A stretch of DNA of 64,000 nt from Larus michahellis (Eukaryota > Chordata > Aves > Charadriiformes > Laridae): positions 8,511,860 through 8,575,859 of the forward strand of contig NC_133907.1 in the NCBI RefSeq assembly GCF_964199755.1, given 5' to 3'. The translations under genes were made by a program, and so were the position numbers. The notes below the pieces were generated by a model. The model made no database searches. It was not told where the DNA came from and saw only the letters and a program-made list of their open reading frames with translations. Of this stretch, positions 38,501 through 49,800 are shown piece after piece. How positions within the stretch are numbered: the first letter of the stretch is position 1; each line of letters opens with the position of its first letter.

Positions 38501-41500
38501 CAGCTCGATCAGCCGGTGTGGATGGCGCTACAGTGAAACAACTGAGCTTCATAGGCAGCAATGCTTTAGGGTTGTGGGGTTTTGTTTTGGTTGTTTGGGA
38601 TTTTTTTAATTTATACCAGAACTGGCTGGCTGAGGTGACCTTGGCCAACAAAACAGCAAAGATGGCTTATTGTGTTTAATCATACTTGGGGGCAGCTATT
38701 AAATTTAATTAGTTCTGTCCCAACTGCCAGTTGCTCAGTTTCAATGTATTTACCCCCCAATTCCAGGTGCCCTCTTTCAGTTTTAAGGGCTGTACTTAAG
38801 CTGCCCTTGACGAAGACCAAAGTCTGTTTCAACCTTTTTGGGAGACAATGTATGAACTAACACTCAACAATCACTTCCTTTGTTTGAAGAGAAAATAGAG
38901 TAGCAATGCTGTCTTTTGCTGAAAGTGGTGTCTGACAGCAGGAACACCTTGCAAAAGATGTCAGCCTACCCCGGTTTGGCCTGAACTTTCTGATCTGATG
39001 TAGGACTTGTTTAGAAAGGCAAATGCATTCTCCTAAATACAGTAATACAGCTATATACAGCATCCAGACTGATTAAACACTCTGGGATTTATAGCATTAT
39101 ACCCGTAGTTTGAATTTTCAGTGATAAATCTTCTTGTGTGAAGAAATTTGAATGTAATATTTTAGGTCCAAGTAGAGAAAAATATCAAAAGTGTAGTCTT
39201 TTCTTCAGTGGGCTCATTCTGCTGCGGCACTTCAACATCTCTATGAAAAGCCAGACAAAATCCCTTTAATCATTCATTTAAAAGAATGATATTGGAAATT
39301 TCATCAAAACTGGAGATATGCATTTAAATCAGAGTTTCTTGAAATAATATTACTTATGGCAGACAGAACATTCTAGCGTCTTTGAGTCTTGGTCAAGAAT
39401 TGATCTGTAGGAAAGCTGGAACGAGGAGAAGGAAGGGATGACTTTCTTCCAAACTTTACTCTCAGTACAAGATCCATAAATTGTGAAAGTAGGATACCAC
39501 TCACAGTAAATTGCTCAGATATTCAAGAGTGATCATACTATTATATCCCCTCCATTTCCCCCCTCATTCCTGGCAAAAAGAGTCGAGTACTAAGCTTGAT
39601 CATTTCAGATATTTAAATCATCGTTCTGCAACTAAGCTAACACTTCACCAAAAAAAAAGTGTAATTCATAGATTTTTGTCCTTTTTTCTTGCAGTCTGTC
39701 ATCATGATAATATTATGTTGACTTCATTCTATTCATGGTTTTCACTGATAATGTTTTGGTTTGGGTTTTTTCCTTCCTTGGTTTGTTTTTTTGCTTTCCA
39801 AACATCACAGTTGAAGACAGGGGGCTTGAGGATTTTTCAATTATTAATTTTCAATATTTTTTAACTAAAAGATGAGCTATCAAAGACCAGATGGCACCTC
39901 CAAAACCTGCTAATGCTTTAAATCTCCACTAGCAATTGGCTGTCAGTCCTTCATTAGGCATGGCATGAATCAAATTCACCCAAAGAGAAACTAGACAGAT
40001 TAAGGATGGCAAGTAACTGCTGATAGAAGTAATTGGAAAAACTGCCACAGCAAAAGAAATGGAATTAGGTCTACCATGTAAAAAATAAATAAAAAAAAAT
40101 CTTACTAATCATAGTCGTAAAAGCATAAAATGAGAGCTAATTTTACTAAGTAAAAGACCCCTGCTAAGTGGTACTTTGACATCTGAAAATAATTCAGTTT
40201 TGATCTTGGTGCTTCACTGATGTCAACAAGGAAATTCATAACTCTCCCCCCGAGCTGATGTTTCAAGCCGTCACCGCACAGACGGTCGCAGATCGCTCGA
40301 ACCCCATTGGCAGATTTTCTGTGCAACCCCCAGGAACGTGGACCTGGGAAGAGACCTTCTGGAACCAAGCTCAGCCCTTTCCTGGGACAGGCAATGTCTT
40401 CCACGTACCTTTTGTGGGCTGCTTTTTAGGATAAGGTAGTGGCACGACATATTGACAAATTAATTATGAAGCGATAGTACATGCAATTCAGTCACGGTTA
40501 TCTGAGGTGATAAGGATACAGGGGAACGTTGTCCTAATTTGTTACCCACTGAGTTGTATTAAGCGTTGCCATCTGATTGAATATTTCACCATCGCATTCA
40601 GATATGGTTCGGTATTCACTGAAAAAACTATACCCCATAATCAAAACTCATTACCCCAGTTCCTAATTATGATGGGGATTTACCACAGGCAAATGGCAGC
40701 CCTGATGCACTCCAAGACCCTTACGCCACTGCTGGCCCTACGTCCCCCCCCTGCAGAAAGGGATAATAATTAGACATCTCTAAAGGCTCCATTACAGCTT
40801 AGTGTTAAAAACAAGGTTTGTGTACATTGTCTGGAAGGAAACAATCTCACAGGATTCCTGTTACTATCTGTGATGTATCATTGGGTCATGAAATTCAGTG
40901 AAGACAGCACCACAAAGACAAGTTACACTTGCCTCTGATCTTACGTTTATTCAGAAGCAAGGAAGTGTTTGAAAATGAACAAATATTGCAGAGTAGGGGG
41001 AATGCTATTGACTTAACACACGGTTAATCCATTCCTTAAAATACTTGGTTTGTATTCTTGGGCAAAGCTGGGTCTCCCATTCTCCAGACTGCATCTGCCA
41101 TCAAATACAAGATATTACATGAGGAGACTTTTCATGCTGTGAGAAATAGAGCTGATAATGTTTACTCTTGTGTAGATGAAACGCTTGGGCATTTTAACAA
41201 ACATCCAGAGATTTGTTTGTTTACCTGCCTAGCCCACATGCCTCTCATTCCTCCTGGCCGGGGAGCCAGTTGGTGGTTCTTTCAAAAACTTACAACTCCT
41301 ATGTTATTCCTTCCCTTGCTTGGGAGAGCCAAGGCTTGAAACCGAGTTGCTTCCTCCGTCTTCGGTCAGATGCATCTTTGGTAAAACGCATTTTAGATGT
41401 AACAGCCCATGGGCATCACCCCTCCATTAGTTGCATTAGAAATACCATTGAGAAGGTGGTATTTCTGTTGTGTTTATAAAATGTTAGAGTTGGCAGCATT

Positions 41501-41867
41501 GTCAGCCTGACTATAAGAGACCGCGTTTACAAGAGGGAGAGTAACTACTATTTCTCACTTGTTACACACCCATCTGGTTTCTTTCTCCTTCACCTTCCCA
41601 CACTGTAATGGAGGTGTGAAAATCTTGCCACCTCAAAACTCTTCCTCCCCTCTTCAGTATCATCATCAATATCTAAATATTGCTCCTAAAACATAATAAT
41701 GCAAACTAATGTCATCTCTTGACAGTAATCCCAGCCAACGGAGCTGGAGTGAACAGTGGGCGAGGGGCAGTCAGATGACTGCACAGTCACAACCATGAAA
41801 GCGAGAAGGCTTGCTCCTATCGGAAAGTTTCAAAACAATCCAAGTGGCTGCTCACACTTAACAACTA

Positions 41868-41923
41868 GCTATTAATTAATAGTTAATAACAGTTATAACA
41901 GTTAATAATAATTAATAACAGCT
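41868..41923. repeat. AT-rich palindrome and short tandem TTAATAACAG units
   Basis: CTATTAATTAATAG (41869-41882) is a perfect 14-bp palindrome. It continues into repeated AGTTAATAACAG-like units. Confidence 0.75.
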
Positions 41924-43490
41924 CTGTGGTGCTGTTACACGGACACTGTGCTTGTTTAGCGATAGGAGGAAAATATGAAGCTCTGTTAATATCTTTGTTG
42001 CAGCTCTTCATTACTGTTTTACTTAATATTCTGGCTCTTAAATATTTAGGACTGAGTGTCTGAGGGAATGCAGTGCCTAGATCCCTTTAGCGTGTTCAAA
42101 AGAATTGGCATCAAAGATTCTAGCGCAGCGATAAAGAAACTGGAAGCAAATTTAGGCAAGTTTCTAAATTTAACTTAAAGCGTATTCATGAACAGGCGTA
42201 CAAGGGGTTATATTGGCCTGCAAATACATACAAAGTAGGGCCCTTGCTCTAGTGAGGGGAGTTGTATTTGTATTGACAACTCCCACACGGGAGGTGCTTA
42301 AGCTATATCGTGGCTGTGTTAACTGCAGCTGGACTAAAAGCATCCCTAGGTCCAGAAGCAAGTTGTTCCCTGGGTAGAGGGGTAAGGAAGCTTCTTTCTA
42401 CAGGTTTGTGCTCCATCGTTCTCCCACTCCTCGGTGTTTTCCCTGCTCGGTCCAATGCCCACAACCCGTGTGGGTGGCTGGTGCCAGCGAGCGTGTGCAG
42501 ATCTGGAGCAACACCGTGGCTGATGGACCCGCAGTGTGTAGGTGCTATCTATCTGGCTTGCTGGCTGCCGTGGGGGTAGGGTTTGAGCCATAATTCTGTC
42601 TTTCAGTGAGGACGTTAATTTGGATCTTTCTTCCCTATCCAGATGCTGATTGTCACACAATTTGCACGAACTCCTGTCTGTGAAACTGCTCCCCTGCTAT
42701 CAGGTTCGACTGAAGTGGTCAGCAGCTTCAAAAAAAGGAAGATGGATGGATGGACCAAGGAAAAACATAACCCTTATTTTCTTATAAAGTAGGAAAAAAT
42801 AAATCCCTTAATTACAGTAGTTATAATTATATAAAAACTGTCTAAAGAGAGTGTCTCCTGATTTTGGGTTCAGTTAGAGTCTAGTCTGCGGGAGTCATAA
42901 GTACTTACCAACATGCAATTTAACATACTTATTAACCACTTCTGAATTTGAATGTCTGGGTCTCTGCATTCAATCTTGATTAACTGGCCCAACAATGAAC
43001 GTTAATTACCCTGATTTACATTGCCTACAGAGCTATGGTCAACTTCATATCAGCAAACTTAGCCTTCCTAGATGTGTTCCAACAGGGTAACATTCAAGTC
43101 ATCTTCCATGTAGTGGAGACAAGCCCTGAGAGCCTACACTGGGAGATTCATCTTGTGATGAGCCGCAGGAAGGTACAGGGGGAAGGATACAGGAGGAAAG
43201 TGAACTGCTGGTGTGCCTCAAAGTATATTAAGACTGTTTAAAAAAAACAAAAAACAAACAAAACAAAACAAAACCCCTCTTCAAACTATAAAGATGTAGG
43301 TAATACATAGTGCAGCTTAGGAAAAGGCATTTTTATTTACATTTAAATTCTGAATTTATTAAAAAAAAAGATGAACTAGGTTTTAAATTTGTGCATTCTT
43401 CCCAGCAATAAACTGAGCTGATGGGAATAGGACAGCACAGGTTTTAAGACAATGTTCTTTACCTTGGTGGGAGTTAGTAAGTGCATATGG

Positions 43491-43553
43491 AGACATATAT
43501 ACATAGATAGATATACAAATGTCTGTGTATATCTATATTTTTATATATATATC
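43491..43553. repeat. ATATA-rich low-complexity with perfect 11-bp hairpin
   Basis: ATAGATATACA (43507-43517) and TGTATATCTAT (43526-43536) are exact reverse complements with an 8-nt loop; a (TA)n tract follows. Confidence 0.85.
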
Positions 43554-43664
43554 CCCACAGACATACTTATCAGATTTTCCATAGTCCTACTCATTTCGCA
43601 GTGACATTCCTGAAGACAGGAATTTCCCGGGCTGGGCAGAGCTGTGGTTCCTGCCGCTGGCAAG

Positions 43665-43735
43665 GGTTTCTTGTGGCAATGAGTTCCACGTGCTCATAAC
43701 ACGGGGCGTTAAAAAAGCCTCCTTTTATCAGCTCG
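43665..43735 (-). mobile_element. Older, diverged CR1-like fragment
   Basis: The segment GGCAATGAGTTCCACGTGC followed by AAAAAAGCCTCCTTTTATCAG resembles the CR1 3' region around 'gagttccacaggtt...cttccttttatcag' in the same orientation as other reverse-strand CR1 copies. It is diverged and ends are uncertain. The match is from memory of the family and needs a repeat-library check. Confidence 0.5.
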
Positions 43736-46389
43736 GAGGGTGGGGCTGGGCTGCTGTTGGAAGGATGCCTATCGAGGATGATGCCTCAGCTCTGTTGGTG
43801 GTAGAAGATTGTTCCTCTGGACTTTCCTTAAAAAAATAAATAAATGTCAAGCCAGAAAAGGAAGCCTGCTATTTTTCAAATCCAGAAGCTGTAATCATGC
43901 TAATCCATATGATCGTGCTAAAGCCAAGCAACATGCCTTTTGCGTATGATGTAATCATTCAGCGTAGCCTATTTATAATCACCGCTGCCTGGGAACACCT
44001 TCCCTGAAAAATATAATCAGGACAGTTTTTCCTTGGTCACATTCCTCCTCTTCCTCCCTGTATTTTTCAGTCAGTTGTGCTCTTTCTCCTACTTTTGCTG
44101 TCTTCCCAGCCTTAAGCACAGCAACGCCCCTTGCTTTTTTATCTTTCATTTTAAACTAACACTTTCCACGTCTTCTATTCTTTCAGCATGTTAGAGCCAT
44201 ACCGAGCGAAATCCCAGTCCTCTGAAATCAATACTAAAACTTCCATTGATTTCATATAATATATTCTTTTAAATTCAGTACAAATGCTCCACATGAGTCG
44301 CCTATTTTAAATATGGATCTACTGTACAGGGCTGTCTGTCTCTCAGCTTGATACATAAAACAGCCTGTTTAATAAATTCGCTGGTGTGGGTTGGTAGCAT
44401 TATGTGTAATAAATGAAAATCTGTTGGTTACACTGAGCATATTGAGTGTAAAAGGAGAAAATTCATCAATGTGAATATCTATCTGTGGATCAATTGGTAT
44501 CAATCTTGTTTAACAGTCTATTTCCTCAGGACACGCTTTGGAAACAAAGAGCATTTCAAACTGTTGGTTAAACAAACAAATATATAGAAGCTCCGTGGGC
44601 AACATGAAGGTGGAGTAATCGCCAGATAAAAATGGTCAGAGTTATTTTAAATACCTGTTAATCTCTTCTATTTTATATCAGTAAATACAGGGGTTTTGTT
44701 GATGTAATGTGTCCATTAAAGTGCATCATGAGTAGGGGGTTGTAAAAGCATTATTTGCTTCCAGAGGAAAGGGCAAGGAAAGTGGCCTGAAAAACAAAAA
44801 TTGTCCCCTGACCTCCGTGCTCAGTAATTGTCCAAGGAGGAGGGTGATACCTTCTGCTCTGCAAGATTTTTTCTAAGGTTTGTATTATCCTTAGCTAAAT
44901 AAAACCCCTTACGAGACATTATAAAAACAAAACAAAACCCCAAGAGGATATATAACTAATTAGATCATGACGCGCTGTTTACCTTGGTCTACAACGTGAA
45001 GATCTTTTCATGGCTGTCCCATGCAAACTACAGCTTCCCCCTCCTCAGGCATCACAACAACAATAAAAAAAAAGATGTAATCCTGAGCAGTGCCATGGAC
45101 ACTTGGCATGACTGTACGCACAAGCTTTAGAATGTAATAAATGTTGTACAAACCCCAGGGTTTTTACAAAGTGGAAATGCCGCTAAAGTAACTGGTGAAA
45201 TGAGACTGCGGTGTTGTGCAATGTCCTGTGGCAACTGTGTGGCCTCGTTAGGTACCATTGCTTCCTCCCTCCGCCTTCCTGCTGTCTGGTAACATTTGGA
45301 TTTTCCACTCTACGTTACCCTCCTGAACCCCACATAATCTCGGCTGGGTGTTTATCCTCACAACAGCTTTGCAGCCAGGCAAATGTCACCTTCAGTTCAC
45401 AGGTGGGAAACTGAGGCACAGACCCTGGTTAATTGTTTGCTGATGAACGCGATGGCAAGTGCGTGTTGAGTCCGACTTCAACTGAACTTAGATCTTCTGA
45501 ACCCTGCTCCTCCGAATCAACAAAATCATCTCTTCATCAAATCAATCTCTCTCTCCAGTGTGTTCTAGCACACCATTTCATTCTTTGTGAGGTGTTCTAT
45601 GTGAAAACAAAATTTAAAAAATCATGTCTCCACGAAGATTTCACAATACATGTCTCCATATATTCAAGGATCCTCACGTTTTTTGCTTATGAAGGTCCAG
45701 CTGGCTTCAGTGGGGATGAGAGGGGTAGAGGTGACTCTACAGCACTCGGGGGCTTTACAGTGAAGTAAATCCGAGCCTCAGCTGAGCTGGGTCCTGCAAT
45801 CGCCTCTGGCCGCATGGACTCTACCCCCAGTGTGCCACCAAACGCCAGGGGCCACCCAGCTGGGGCTGGGGCAGATTTAAATCTGGAGCATTTTCACGTA
45901 GAACCCACCAGCAGAAGAGGGGAATAAAATGAAAATTATTCCACTATGTACATACACAGCTAACTTAGTACAGGCAAACACTTTCAAAGTGGTGTTTTTT
46001 CACTTGCTTCAAGTTTTTCGCATGAGCCTTTTACATGTCTAAAGTTTTTATTTTCTGTTAAAAATACTGTTGGCTCAATTTTGCCAGCTTCCCAGAAAGT
46101 GAGACTTAAAAGAAGTCTTTAAACAAATGAACCAACGCCAAGCATAATTACGCACCGTCTGGATCCGCTTTTAAAGCCCCTGAACTCGCCCACACCACCG
46201 GGAGACCTCGAGCTCGTCCCTTCGGACAATCGGTGCTCTTTCCTTTTCCACCTTATCTAACGACAAAGGGAAGAATTAGCATTGTCCTGGGCTTTGGGAG
46301 AAAATAAAAAAAAAAAAGAAAAAAGAAAAAAAAGTCTTTAAAGCACAATATAAAAAGCGCAGGTGAGATAACAAAGGTATTGTCCCTCG
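43736..46389. other. Intergenic, immediate upstream flank of SALL4
   Basis: AT-rich, with a MIR-like remnant at 45.35 kb and an A-rich tract (46302-46334) bordering the CpG island. The stretch 44380-44560 has the look of conserved non-coding DNA. No coding exon recognised. Confidence 0.6.
45350..45428 (-). mobile_element. MIR/CORE-SINE-like remnant
   Basis: ATCCTCACAACAGCTTTGCAG, then TTCACAGGTGGGAAACTGAG and GCACAGACC, read as the reverse complement of the MIR 3' half (tcctcacaacaaccc ... ttttacagatgggaaactgaggcacagag). It lies about 1 kb upstream of the SALL4 CpG island. Confidence 0.6.
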
Positions 46390-46534
46390 CCAGCCTGGAA
46401 AGTCGGGCTGCCGGGTTGTTTGTTTACTCTCCACGCTGGCTCCTGCCCGGGGGGGGCTGCCGGGGGGCGGCCCCGGTCCCCGGCGGGGCGCTCGCCTTTG
46501 TCGCCCGCCCGGGCGGGCCGGGCCGGGCCGGGCA

Positions 46535-46566
46535 GGGACTACATCGCCCAGCGTGCCCCGCTGCGC
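46535..46566 (+). promoter_or_regulatory. Candidate ZNF143/THAP11 (SBS-type) binding site
   Basis: The word ACTACATCGCCCAGCGTGCC followed by a GCG-containing tail resembles the long ZNF143/THAP11 promoter motif (ACTACAnnTCCCAGnnTGC). The match spans both the ACTACA half and the CCCAG..TGC half. It lies about 240 bp upstream of the SALL4 start codon in the CpG-rich promoter, the normal setting for such sites. One position differs: a G where T is usual before CCCAG. Confidence 0.55.
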
Positions 46567-46613
46567 CCTGATCAATGGACCTTATTTGAATAATCTGTGA
46601 GCCCTTGGACTCA

Positions 46614-46623
46614 GGCCAATCAG
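46614..46623 (+). promoter_or_regulatory. CCAAT box (NF-Y type)
   Basis: GGCCAATCAG is a full match to the NF-Y core RRCCAATSR, 156 bp before the SALL4 ATG. A second, weaker CCAAT (CCCAATGG) follows at 46693-46700. Confidence 0.6.
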
Positions 46624-46778
46624 CTGTCAGGGACCCATGATAAATCGCAATGCATTATTGATAATCATAATTACTCTGACATGCGCATTCCGCCCAATGG
46701 GGGTAATTTCCCAACTCTAGGAATTTGTTGTGAAGAGGAAAATAATTGCTACTATTTTGCTCCCGATGCTGGTGCACC

Positions 46779-46848
46779 ATGTCGCGACGGAAGCAGGCGA
46801 AGCCCCAGCACATCAACTCCGAGGAGCAGCCCCCAGATGCTGCAAGTG
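46779..46848 (+). CDS. SALL4: SALL4 coding exon 1
   Basis: The ATG at 46779 has A at -3 (GCACCATGT), a good Kozak context, and it begins the invariant spalt motif [11 protein letters not shown]. In mammalian SALL1 and SALL4 this motif binds the histone chaperone subunits RBBP4/7 of NuRD. The exon encodes 23 full codons, ending at ...PPDAAS, plus one base. The donor is G|GTAAGC at 46848/46849, phase 1. This short exon is spliced across 8 kb to exon 2, so the repressor motif is physically separated from all the fingers, as in other SALL genes. Confidence 0.96.
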
Positions 46849-49800
46849 GTAAGCGCGGAGCCTCCGCGGGTCCCAACTTTCCCGATGCGCGGAGGCGGCG
46901 GCGAGGGGCTCTTGCCGGGGGGCTTTTTCCACCCTCGTGTTTCACCCCCCCGCTCCTTTTCCCCCAGCTCCCGGCAGAGCCCGACCCCCAGCTCCCCGCA
47001 GGCTTTTTGGGGGGCATTTAAATCCCCGCGCCCCTGTGGAGCCCCCAGCTCGGGGTTGTTCCGCGGGGCACCGGCCCCTCGGTATTTCGCGCGGGGGCGG
47101 GGGGGATTGGATTTGGGCTGCTCCGGGGCGCAACCCTGCGCGGTGCTGTCCGAAGGGTCCCTCGCCCTGCCCGGCTGGCCGCCCCCCAATGTCGTCCCGT
47201 CCTCCCCCCCCGGCCGCGCTGCCCTCGGGGTGCAGCCTCATGGGAGGGGAACCCCAAAGCCTCCCTTCGGCGGAGGGCATGGGGGGGGCGGGGGAGGAAG
47301 GAATTGCGAACGGTCTTTGCAGGGGTAGGAAACGACTCGAGTTTGGTTTCCCCGATGTATTTAACACTTTCTCGGTAGTTATGAGGATTTTTGTGGGGCT
47401 TTTAAAAAAAAAAAAGGGGGGGGGGAGGGCGCTCGGACTATTTTTGTTGGAGATCACAATCGCCCTGGACCTTTTGTAGCTTGACCTCCAGCCATCTTTG
47501 ATTTCCGACTTCCTAAAATAACTCCGGTGAGCTAATGTGGGGTGTGCGGGAGCGCTTTGTATTTGGGCGCTGTGGGGGGATTTCGGTACCGCAAACCGCC
47601 GGCCCTCCTTTTCGGGCAGCTGGCGGCCCCGAGCCTGCCTAAGGGAAGGGGAAAGTCTAAATTTGCGCTCAAATTAGCCCTTGAGCTCCTGGTGGGGGTG
47701 GTGGGCGTGCAGGGCAAGGGCGGGGGGGCGCTCCCTTGCTGGTGTCCCCCACGGGAGCGGGGAAGGGTCGGGGCTGCCGGACCGTGCCCGGCTTTGCAGG
47801 ACGGAGCAGCATCTCCCCGCGGGGGGGGGGGCTGGCGGCTCCCCGGGCTCCCCCCCGCCTATTGCCGCCCCGGGTGCCGCGGAGCCGGGGGAGCTCCCGC
47901 GGTGCCCGTCCCGCCGCGAAGCGAGAGCGGAGCCCGGGAGGGCAGGTCCCGGGTGGGGAAGGTGGTGGTGGTGGGGGCTGCCGGGGAGCTGACCTGCGCT
48001 GCGGTTATTTAGAAGAGTTGTTGTGGTCGTTGTGCCCAAACGCTTCTATATGCCCCCCAAAAACTTTCTTTGGGTTCTTTGCCCTCCTAAGGGACGGGTT
48101 TTGTGTGGGGTTTTTCCATCCCTAGAGCTGATCGATACGAATGCACGTTACAGGAGCTGCTTATTCCCAGCCCGCAGGAGGTTCGGGCTCTTAATTTTTT
48201 TTCCTCCTCCCCCCTCTCTTCTTTGAGTCGAAATGTGCAATTGTTGGGTCCGGTTAATGGTGACTTAAGAAACAGCAAGCTGGCCAGAAGGCAATAAATC
48301 CCATGTTTAATGCATGACTGTTTTCCTTTGTGCATATGGTTAGGTTGGGGGATGGAGGTGATGTTTCCACATGTAAATCTCTGCCCACTGCTGGAAAGCC
48401 ACCTCCGGGGCTGCGCTGAAACAAAAGGGTTAATAACTCCTGATGCGGCCCGCTTGGGGCGGGGGAGGTGTGCGGGGAGGGGAGGATCGCTACACACCGT
48501 GCTCTCCGGGGCAATGGCCAGCTGCTTTTTTGTTGTTGATGGTGGTGGGGCTTCTTTTTTTTTTCCCCTTCTCCCCCCACCCTCTTTTAACAACAAAACC
48601 CTGGCTGGAAATCCCTCCTGCCGCTGGGGCAGCGATCGCGCAGGCCGAGGGGACCCGGCGAAGCTGTCGCCCCGCCGGGGGGGGTTTCTGCCGCCTCGGA
48701 TGGGGTCGTTTTTTGTGGGTCGTGGGGCTGTTGCGGTGGCCGGAGCGATGGCGGGGGGGGCGGTGCTGCTGCGCGCCGCCCCGCGGCCGCGCTCCGGCGG
48801 GACCCTCCGCTGCGGCCCGGGGGGGAAGCGGCCGGTGCGGGTCCCCGCACTGAAGCTGCGTGATCTCCGCTTCTGCCACCAGAAATAAAACCCGCGGCTC
48901 CGGTGCCCCTTGTCGTCCGCAAACCTCCAAAATAGCCCTGGTACGCCCCGCTCCAGGTGTGCCCGTAAATAACAAGTGATGAAGCTGCGTAACAAAGTCG
49001 AAATCCCGCAGGGGTTTGTGTGGGACATTATCGAGTATATACATAATAGTAATAATAAAATGAAGCCCTTATTTTTTCCTCTTTTTCTTTCCCTTTTTTT
49101 TTTTTCTTGCAAAGCGATTTGGGACCCACCTCTGTGAACAATGCAGCGTGTTAAGAAACGGTTCTGCTAACCTGGTGATCAATTAACAGGTCAAAAAATC
49201 AGCAGGTGGTCACTGGAGAATAATGCTACATACTGAAAATTAGCATTTTCACAAAGGGGTTGAAAATGCCCATTGTGCTGGATCGCTGCCATTAAAAAAT
49301 GTGATTCATTCTTAAAAAATAATACAGTATCAAACCGCCACTTTTTCTCAGGGAAAAATTGGAGATTTCCTTTATTTAGATCCGCTTTTCGTGCTTTGAG
49401 CTCCGCAGAAGCGGAGAAAGGGGGAAGGGGTGTTTTAACGAGGAAAACCAAGTTTTGTGGTGTTTTTTTAATTATTATTTTAGTTTAATTTCGGGTTGCC
49501 CGAAGCCGAGGCTGGCCTGGCCGCCGGGGCTGGGGTATCAGCATCCCCCGGCCGTGCCCGGGGTGCAGCAGCCGTGTGAGGGGTGCGAGGGTGCCTGGGA
49601 GCCGGGGAGGGGGTGGGAAGGGGGGGGACGGGACGATGCCCGGCTTGTTTTTCCTTTTACGTAAGTGAAACATTATATTGGTTGTAGTGATGAAGGCCTT
49701 TTGCTGGGCTCGGCGGCATGTGACGTTTTGACAGAGCTGCTGCTCTAACCTTTGCCTCCTCCCGCTTGCTGTGGGTGGTAAGTTGATGTCAGGCTCACAA

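Larger units (their letters stand above)
30041..43664. other. Intergenic desert, no gene seen
   Basis: Unique DNA of moderate AT content with microsatellite and hairpin clusters at 32.18-32.56 kb and 41.87 kb, plus scattered A/T runs. Short open frames have no recognisable domains. No RNA gene recognised. Confidence 0.65.
46390..46778 (+). promoter_or_regulatory. SALL4: SALL4 promoter and 5' UTR, CpG-rich, TATA-less
   Basis: A sharp change occurs here from AT-rich desert to CpG-dense DNA (46430-46570), followed by about 200 bp of lower GC up to the start codon. I see no TATA box in a fitting place. Two CCAAT boxes occur: GGCCAATCAG at 46614-46623 and CCCAATGG at 46693-46700. Between them lies an AT-rich block of homeodomain/POU-like words at 46638-46680. 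A ZNF143-type site lies farther upstream. The transcription start cannot be fixed from sequence; the span from the second CCAAT box to the ATG allows only a short 5' UTR of the order of 100 nt or less, if both boxes are promoter elements. Confidence 0.7.
46400..48950. other. CpG island over SALL4 promoter, exon 1 and proximal intron 1
   Basis: Dense CpG dinucleotides and long G and C runs extend from just upstream of exon 1 about 2 kb into intron 1, against AT-rich DNA upstream. Long open frames on both strands here have very biased composition (Pro, Gly, Arg, Ala) and are by-products of GC content, not genes. G-runs such as 47820-47831 could form G-quadruplexes. Confidence 0.8.

Noticed and set aside
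46302-46334. A-rich tract upstream of the promoter as a retroposon tail
   Set aside because: No SINE or retrogene body precedes it. It is better seen as a poly(dA) stretch bordering the CpG island.
46597-47328. Open frame of 243 codons on the plus strand across exon 1
   Set aside because: It is out of frame with SALL4, crosses the exon 1 donor and is Pro/Gly/Arg-rich from the CpG island. The spliced SALL4 frame explains the region.
48087-49112. Long open frame of 341 codons on the minus strand
   Set aside because: It lies in the GC-rich SALL4 intron 1, has biased composition (Arg, Pro, Gly, Ser, Lys runs), no domain and no upstream promoter signs. GC-rich DNA suppresses stop codons by chance.
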